A stretch of DNA of 64,000 nucleotides from Phlebiopsis flavidoalba (Eukaryota > Basidiomycota > Agaricomycetes > Polyporales > Phanerochaetaceae): the NCBI GenBank assembly GCA_035772785.1, contig JAOCPU010000039.1, positions 124,001-188,000 on the forward strand, given 5' to 3'. The notes below the pieces were generated by a model, which worked only from the letters and a program-made list of their open reading frames with translations, did not search any database and was not told the origin of the DNA. Shown here one piece after another: positions 57,218 to 64,000 of this stretch. The position numbers were made by a program, and so were the translations under genes. Position 1 is the first letter of the stretch; the number at the start of each line of letters is the position of its first letter.

Positions 57218-58841
57218 TGCGTTCGATGACAGGGTCCGATTCTGTGTTCTTGATTAAAGTAAAGTGACACGGATATATTCAGTATACCATAGCACTGACG
57301 CTTTCGCCGTGGAGTCCTGTCCGAAGACATCCAGCGTGTGTCCTCACTAACATGCATCGTCTTTTCTGCCCTGCACTGTTTTGTCCCAAACTTCCTCCTC
57401 CGTGCTTCGGGCAATCAACAATCTCCTGGTAGTGTGTGCCGTTTCAGGTCATCCAACTCCGTCTCTTCCTACCACCTGTGTCTTTGAGTCACAGCAATAT
57501 GGGCTTCTCTGAAAGTTTGAAGGGTCTAACAGGGAGGTCAGCGTTTTACACTGCCCGTAACATGGTTGCATTTTACTCCGGCCCTTCCTCTGGCATTATG
57601 TTGTGCCTGCTCAGTCTCTAGTCTGATGAAGACGACTCTCTTCTTTCTTCGCAAGACAAGGGCGCTTTCTCATAGGAGTTGATCGTTCACAGCCCTTGAT
57701 TGAGTGAACTAGGTTTCTTCCGACGTGAAGAATTAGCCAAGCTAAGTTAGTAAGTATCAGTAGTAACTAACCGTATTCACGTTAGCTATAATTATTGCTC
57801 CTTAGTGTAGCTCCCCAACATGTTCACGTACATGGTTTTTTCTCAAAATCCCTGTTCGGCCTGGTGTTCTTTTTGTTTTTTCTCACTGTCACGTCTGGCA
57901 TGCACTATAGGCTGTTCTAATCTCATTGTTGTAATTCCAGATCTTGAGATGAATTGCATACAAATACATGCCAAGAGGTAGCCGCCTCACTGACCGGTGA
58001 TAAGTAGATCCGGAAGCAGCTGTGCAAGGTCGCGTACCGCGAATCCGTACGTCGTAATACGGTTCACTTCTAACCTAATCAGATGTGTCAGAGTACGTTA
58101 AAAGACAATTAAGCAGCCCTAAGCTCTTCTTTAAGATTGAGCATCCGACTGCATGGCAGTCGCGAAGCCCCGCTGGTCTCGCTCGGGTGTACATCATTGC
58201 CAGCATGAGTGCTGCCCGATAAGCGGCTGATTGACATTGCTGAGGAGCTGCGGATGGAAGAGGTTACCGATGTATGTCTAGGATGGTGCAAGCGATGGTG
58301 CCACACAAGATCAACATACGTCTTCATATGCATGTACGCTAGCCTTTTCCTTTGAGGTCTCTCTCCCATCTTGTGCCTGATGAATTATCTTGTCTGGCTT
58401 CCGTTGGGTCCAAAGTTCATGGCGGATGCGTTGGTTGTTTCGCTTAAAGGTTTGGAGGATGACAGGTGGGCCTGGAGACGCAGGCGGCGTCTTTTGTGAG
58501 ATGGCCAAGGAGCGAAGAGAACGAGCACTGCGGCATGGTTTTGTCCGTTGTGTGACTCTACGGAAGCCAGAAGGATGAGCGGGGGAGGCTGAGTGCCAGC
58601 CTCTGCAGCCCTACGAGTGATGTTCGCAGTCATTCTAAGTGCGCGCCCTACCAAAAGCGGCGGATGCGGACCTGGGTCGTTTATATCACGTGCCTCATTT
58701 TTGCACCCTCCCCGCGGCGGGCGGCATGCAGTTTGTGTAGCAACCTGAAACCACAGACATATCACTCTCAAACTCTCAACACTCTCTGTGTTTCTGATAT
58801 AAAGCGAAAAATTTTACTCCTTCTATCCATCTGTCAAGCAT
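57218..58841. other. 1.6-kb interval, no gene recognised
   Basis: The GC content drops sharply after about 57,250. A minus-strand coding-like segment (about 58109-58771, with QTFKRNNQRIRHELWTQRKP and AEAGTQPPPLILLASVESHN) could be a small gene divergent from Pab2, but it has no recognisable domain. 57,650-58,100 is AT-rich without features. Confidence 0.4.
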
Positions 58842-59822
58842 ATGCAGAAAGAGGTCGCCACCGTTCCTACTGAGGTCGCCCCGCAAACACAACAATGTCG
58901 GCCTCTTGATGATGCGGAGGAAGAGGAGTCCCAAGGTAAGCACTCTCACACCCCACGAGAGTGACACTCAAGCTGACCGGGGAGGCGCTCATTTTTGCTT
59001 TTGTACTCATAGGAGATACTGCTTATTGAAGCAGCAGCGTTCTGGTTCGTGGAAGAAATGGAGCGAGAAGCCAACAAGCTACGAGAGCTTCAAGCAGCTG
59101 CTGAAAAGCCAGCTTTTTATGACGACCAAAACGGAGACGCCTCGGGCGATGCCTCCGTGCCTATGGAGACCAGAGGAGGACAGGGCCCTTTCGGACCAAC
59201 GGAGTATCTATATTGGCAACGTATGTAATGGGAACGCTGCTTTATTGGACCATCTAACAAGGTGCACGCAGGTTGATTATGGCTCTACTCCAGAAGAAAT
59301 CCCAGCAGCACTTCCAAGCATGCGGAACCATCAACCGTGTAACCATCCTATGCGACAAGTTCACCGGTCATCCAAAAGGGTATGAACCAAGCCACTCACC
59401 TTTGTTCAACACGTTTACTCTGTTTCCAGGTACGCTTTACGTAGAGTTCGCCGGACCACCGAGTCCGTCGACACAGCTCTTGCCATGGATAACTCTCTCT
59501 TCCGGCGGCCGTTTGATTAAAGTGCGTTTGGTTTAACCGAAATGTCTACAACAAATAAATTCTCATATGGTTCTAGGTTACTCCGGAAGGAGATAGCCAA
59601 AACGCACAATATCCACGGATTTAACCGGTTGGTCGGGGCCGTGGTGGCTACCGTGTGGCGGATATAGGGGAGGCTACCTCGAGGAGGGTTACGGTGGTTA
59701 TAGCCCGTACCGCGGTCGTGGAAGGTATGTGCACGTGTGTTTACCCTTTCCCTCATAAACACTAATGTCTAAGTTTCGCAGGGGGTCGGGGACGTGGTAT
59801 TTTAGATGCAGTAAGAATTTAA
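58842..59822 (+). CDS. PAB2: Nuclear poly(A)-binding protein, PABPN1/Pab2 family
   Basis: Nuclear poly(A)-binding protein acting in mRNA/ncRNA 3' end processing. The ATG at 58842 gives [18 protein letters not shown] with an acidic DDAEEEESQ stretch. An intron spans 58936-59012. The coiled-coil follows: [20 protein letters not shown] single RRM then has RNP2 [21 protein letters not shown] (split by an intron GTATGTAATG...CACGCAG), [22 protein letters not shown]1 KG|YAxYVEFAGP (split by an intron GTATGAACC...TTTCCAG), and GGRLIKVTPEG. The Arg/Gly-rich tail includes GRGGYR and, in a shifted frame, [11 protein letters not shown] before TAA at 59820. Domain order (acidic, coiled coil, RRM, RGG) is diagnostic. 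A few one-base frame breaks occur, chiefly in the tail. Confidence 0.92.
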
Positions 59823-60123
59823 TTATTTCGTATGCTTTCCTACTGTATTTTCCCACCGTAGTCTTCACAATATGATTATATGAATCTTTCTGTTACCTCT
59901 CAATGTTATAATTCTATGTATGCAACCTATCGCCCGCCCAAATATGACGCCCTGCGTATGTGCTAGTAAAACTTCGTTCCAGCCCTAGTACGTTGGCTTT
60001 GCACCACACGCGAGTTGGCGCGCGCGCCGTTGATGCCACAAAACGCATTAGCGCCGTCGGCTGGGCGGTTGTCTCCAAACCACCATGGCTCTTAGTCCGC
60101 TCCGACAAGGCGGGCCCGTTCAG
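59823..60123. other. Downstream of Pab2, nothing certain
   Basis: AT-rich 3' region followed by open frames without recognised motif. Confidence 0.45.
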
Positions 60124-60343
60124 AATGGCGACTGCTGCCTACCCATTCGCTAAAGCAGCAATTATAGCCCACGACTCCTCCACCTCCACCGGTCCCGAGA
60201 GAAGCCCTCCGTCTCAAGGCAAGGGGCTCATGGAGTTCTTGAAAGAAACAGCTGGTCCTTCCCCCGAACAAGCGAAGATGGCTCACCACCTAATATTCTC
60301 AAAAAGGACACGCCGGAGCGCATACAACGTGCCTCCGTTCTAA
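60124..60343 (+). CDS. Small unrecognised open frame
   Basis: Plus-strand frame reading MATAAYPFAKAAIIAHDSST, STGPERSPPSQGKGLMEFLK, ETAGPSPEQAKMAHHLIFSK, RTRRSAYNVPPF and a stop. It is open further upstream to 59960. It looks like a small soluble protein with a helical GLMEFLKETAG centre. The opposite strand is also open with a Gly run. No family is known to me. Confidence 0.3.
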
Positions 60344-61755
60344 TCTGTCACGATGAAACCATGTGCGCCAATAACACTTTTCCGGCAGTTGCTGTTGAGT
60401 GTACTGGCCGACGCGGTCCTTGACACTTCGTTTGTAACTCCGGAACAGGCATTTACCGTACACGTATGATGGAGATGCAGTTCTTCCCACCTCCGCACGC
60501 ATATAACGAACATAAAGGTTCTTGGTCCAGAACATGGAGGAGGGGGTCGAATAAATTAGTGGGAAAGGCAGCAGGAAGCGGAGGTACTACGGGAGGGCGA
60601 ACCTATTTCTTTCTTGCGCGAACCTTCTACGCGACCGGAGAAGGGATTGTCGTCCTATCTCTGCTGGGAGTGAAGGGTTAAAAACATTGTATGTATCTCC
60701 TTCCTTGATACGCTAGGGTCCATTTTTTGTACGAGTATCATAGATTGTAGATCTAATTTTGACGGTGGTTGCTGTAACGCACCAACTGCGGCTTGTACCT
60801 ACGTCCTCTGAATACACTTCGTAAGAGCGTCTCTTATTGTCAAGAAGAACTCGACTACGATTGTGATGTTTACCTGAGTCTGTCCGTAACAACGCATCAC
60901 CATCCTGGGGGCTTTGACAGGGATTACTGGACAGAAAAAAAACGAATTATGAAAAAAAAACAGGCCGCGCGCCACAGATGACGGTTCACTCCGCGGGTAA
61001 GGGTCATGACAATATATGTGGGCGCATGGTTTCGGACCAACCTCTGACGGCGCACTACTTGCTTGCTACACCGTTATAGTGGGCACAAGAACGTCTGGTA
61101 GCTCCTCTCTTTTGACACGTCATCGAGTACGTTGTATCGATTTGTTGTGAACCTCGTGTCCAGGAGGCTGCGTGTTGGAGGACCAGCCCGTGGTGACGCT
61201 CGTCACCCCGGGCCATTTCCAGAGGGACACTCGTTGTTCACCCGCTTTGCAATCGTTGTGTGTTTTATGTGTTGTATGTGCTCGGAGAACGCTCACACGG
61301 CTCTCAGGTTGCTCCGCACATGCGGCCGCTTCCGTTGGCGGACACGCCTCCACGGTGGCCCGTACGACGCACAACCGAGGTTGTTGGGGTGTTCCTCGGA
61401 GGGGAAATTCGGCCGTAAGGGTAACTGAGGAGGGCTAAGTAAGGCGGTTTCTAGTTGGGCTGTTCTTTGTCGCGCCAATAGATCATGCTCCTCGATTACT
61501 TTCTAGCAATACGCTGCGCCGAACAGCCCGCCGACTCATAACTCGCTACGGAGACCACCGGGCTTTCTGCCTGCAACTACGCCACCACCAGCTCCCGACA
61601 TAAGTCAAAAGCATTCCCTAGAGTGCCGGTGCGGCGTCGGTGTTGCTCATAAAGTCGATCCTGATCTCGGCACAGTATATGCTCCCGCACTTCGCGCGCT
61701 ACCTAACCCTAGCCCTCTTGCCGCAGCGCACCCCTGTTATGACCGAACGAACGGC
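60344..61755. other. 1.4-kb interval, no gene recognised
   Basis: Frames of 60-98 codons on both strands (for example 61132-61428 plus) lack domains. It is the upstream region of the Zn2Cys6 regulator. The A-runs at about 60927-60960 could be part of an untranslated region. Confidence 0.45.
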
Positions 61756-64000
61756 ATGTCAACAGACAGCAACGACCGTGCTCATCCAACTACCAGCCCA
61801 AGAAGAAGAAACGCATACGTCTCGTCTCTACCCCCTGACAATCAGGCCTCAAGCCAGTTCAGCTACAGCGAAAGGAGGGTCTGGAGAGCATGCGAGAGTT
61901 GCGAAGAGGTGCGTGTCTAGCTCCTAGTCATCCATTTTGTAGACTAATTTTGCGTCCTAGACGTAAGAAGATCAAGTGCGATGTGCAATGAGCCTACTTG
62001 TTCGCAATGCGCTGCCTCGGAATCTCAATGCACTTGGTTGCAAACGAAAGACAGGGCGGCGTTAAGTAGACAGTGCGTAATAACATCTTGCTGCCCCTAG
62101 TGGAAACGGACCGCATTTAAACCTTTGCTTACAGCTATGTACAAGAACTGGAAGCCCGTCTGCAACATATGGAGGCCCTTTTCACGCAGGCTGCGCCTAT
62201 CCTAGCGCAAGTGGCCAAGCTGGAGGACTCGATGCCTCCAACCTCCCTTCAACATCTGGTACTGGCAATATCAACCCGAATCTCATTCAGAACCTATTGA
62301 ACACCGCGAAAGATGTCTCTCTGCCAATCCCACTAGGGCCTCGTCACCTACTCAGGTCAAGACCGAGGACGACATGTCAGACTCGTTTTGGCCAGCTAGC
62401 GCTGGATGAGCATGGACAGATGCGCTGGATAGGGCAGTTCATCTACTATGTCTCTCATTCAGTCGTTCCGAACGCTCACGACGTCCCCGTTGCACCGAGT
62501 ATCCCCTATGGACGAAGACCCCACGGCCCCTGGCCCAAGCGTAAACCAAGTTTTACTTCCCCGCTTCGGTATTCTTTTGGAAAGGTTTCGAGTATTGCCA
62601 GGCCCAGAAGAGGTCGAATATCCGCCTAGGGACTTGGCGGACAAGCTGGTAAATTTATTTGCTTCTCTGTATATCCAGAAAATTGGTTTAACTTTGGGCT
62701 CTTAGGTTGACGCCTATTTCACGCGCTTTCCATTTCCTCATGCCCGTAATCGACAACCAAGCTTCTTGGATCAGTATGTGAACGTGTGGACCATGTTGGG
62801 GACCCAGTCATAGCGCGTCGCAACACGGCCTTTCTCGCTCTGTTGAATGCAGTCTTCGCATGCGCAGCGAAACTCGTGGATGGATCCACGGCTGGCTGCG
62901 AGCGAAGGTCTGGACGATGCTGGGATGGGTATGGTTTACTACGAAAGGTATGTCCCCGTGTAAGATGATTCCGCAGATTCGAGCTGATAGCCAGAAAACC
63001 TAGGGCCTTGATACTTCATTACATCAGCCATATTTCGATACAGGTCGAACACGTGCAGTGCTTCCTACTCATGGCGTCGTTCCTGTGTTCAGTGAACTGC
63101 TTGCCGCAAGCCTGGATTCTTGTCGGTCAGGGCGTTCGTATCGGACAGGACATTGGTTTACACGTAAGCCGCTTTCTACTCTCACGATGTCTAGTACCGA
63201 CCCCTTTTCTCCCAGCGATCACCGCGTCGACTCCTCATTCATTCCATCCAGAAGGAAACCCGTCGGAAGGTATGGTGGGGGTGCTACATTCTCGATCGAA
63301 TGCTTGCGCTCGCGCTGGGACGGCCACTTGGTATCGACGATAAGGACTGTGACGTGGAGGTACCCGTTGAAGTAGACGACGAAGACCTTCCGCAGTACTT
63401 CCAGGGCGCAAACATGCAGAAGAACTCGCCACCCATGATGAAGGGCTTCGTTGAGCAGATCAAGCTCTACGGTATTGCTGGCAAGGTGCTTCGCCAAGTG
63501 TATTCCTTGGACAAGTGCAAGGAATACCTGGAACCCGAGAAGCGAGTGGAATTAAACCGCTCGGTCGAAACCCTCGACAAGGCGTTGGATAAATGGTGCA
63601 ACGATCTCCCCGTTGTATTCAAGTCTGGGCCTATCACTGAGAAGCAAGTCTCGATGGCCGCGGTCCTTTGCACACACTACTATTCTATCCTCACGACCCT
63701 ACACCGTAATTTCCTCCCGGTGAAACACGACCAACCCGTGCCTCCCCGATCAACAGCCAAGGCAGTCTCGACCGCACGCGCATGTCTCAAGCTTGCTCCC
63801 TCTATTAGGAATGTTGTGCCGCCAAGTCACCACCTTGCATTCTTCATCCAGGACTTTGTTCAGCTCGGCTGTGATCATCTTGTTATACGCGATGCACACC
63901 ATGGACCCTGGCGCGTCGTCGACTGCGATGGATGAAGCGCGTAGTTGCCTGACCTACTTGGAGACATGGGAGGGCTCTTGGCCTGGTGCGAAGAAGTGCA
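61756..64000 (+). CDS. Zn2Cys6 transcription factor with Fungal_trans domain (3' end cut)
   Basis: Nuclear DNA-binding regulator. It starts MSTDSNDRAHPTTSPRRRNA at 61756. The binuclear cluster is RACESC|RRKKIKCD..EPTCSQCAASESQC, with six Cys, split by an intron at 61909-61960. After a second intron (GTGCGTAATA...GCTTACAG) comes the dimerising coiled coil YVQELEARLQHMEALFTQ. The middle homology region follows: LLPRFGILLERFRVLPGPEE, YPPRDLADKLVDAYFTRFPF, FLDQYVNVW, RNTAFLALLNAVFACAAKLV, VQCFLLMASFLCSVNCLPQA, WILVGQ.VRIGQDIGLH, LDRMLALALGRPLGIDDKDC, DVEVPVEVDDEDLPQYF. A 200-codon unbroken stretch at 63300-63830 includes QIKLYGIAGKVLRQVYSLDK and TLDKALDKWCNDLPVVF. It continues beyond 64000 (AMDEARSCLTYLETWEGSWP). 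The target genes are unknown; no operon-like partner is visible. Confidence 0.92.
61909..61960 (+). other. Intron within the zinc cluster coding sequence
   Basis: 52 bp, GTGCGTGTC...GCGTCCTAG. Splicing joins CESCEE to RKKIKCD, restoring the Zn2Cys6 motif. Confidence 0.8.

Overview
The window looks like nuclear DNA of a filamentous basidiomycete, most probably an Agaricomycete. The evidence is protein-coding genes split by short (about 45-75 bp) GT..AG introns, fungal-specific families (Zn2Cys6/Fungal_trans regulator, SNG1/DUF3533 membrane protein, Asl1-like GH128 glucanase, MAK32-like pfkB kinase, COMT-type O-methyltransferases) and a hAT-like MITE. No rRNA, tRNA, CRISPR array, virus or bacterial operon was seen. 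All identifications come from reading motifs by eye; no search was run.

A dominant property is that almost every recognisable gene, including normally essential ones (ELP2, mitochondrial AspRS, IBA57, PABPN1/Pab2, METTL3/IME4), can only be followed by hopping between reading frames every 50-150 bp. Codons, introns and catalytic motifs are otherwise well preserved. This fits an unpolished long-read assembly (single-base indels) better than mass pseudogenisation. Coordinates below are therefore gene spans including introns, not clean ORFs.

Layout. 0-2.4 kb: an unrecognised gene tail and an 872-bp hAT-like MITE with an 8-bp target duplication. 2.7-4.7 kb: METTL3/IME4 m6A methyltransferase (+). 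6.1-13.9 kb: a possible metabolic/secretory neighbourhood of O-methyltransferase (+), GH128 beta-1,3-glucanase (-), a weak GH5-like fragment (-), zinc alcohol dehydrogenase (+) and a second O-methyltransferase (-). 16.6-24.4 kb: a compact housekeeping block of COA5/PET191 (-), IBA57 (+), PPT2-type phosphopantetheinyl transferase (-), ELP2 (+) and a very divergent eIF4A-like helicase (-). 24.8-30.4 kb: mostly unresolved coding-like sequence, one good TATA box and one unrecognised protein. 30.5-32.1 kb: MAK32-like pfkB kinase (-). 33.9-35.8 kb: FAD-dependent aromatic monooxygenase (-). 37.9-43.4 kb: three tandem, spread-out copies of a small secreted cysteine-rich protein gene (-) in an AT-richer tract. 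47.6-57.2 kb: a GC-rich domain with a DUF3533/SNG1 membrane protein (-), an LRR-like probable F-box protein (-), mitochondrial aspartyl-tRNA synthetase (+) and a Ser/Pro-rich unknown (-). 58.8-59.8 kb: PABPN1/Pab2 (+). 61.8 kb to the window end: a Zn2Cys6 transcription factor (+), cut by the window edge.

Functional links. COA5 (cytochrome oxidase assembly), IBA57 (4Fe-4S maturation) and a PPT2-like enzyme (activates mitochondrial acyl carrier protein, which itself supports Fe-S biogenesis) sit next to one another with 100-200 bp spacers. ELP2 belongs to Elongator, whose catalytic subunit Elp3 is an Fe-S enzyme. The O-methyltransferase/dehydrogenase group could act on small aromatic compounds, but no scaffold-forming synthase is present, so a biosynthetic cluster is only a hypothesis.
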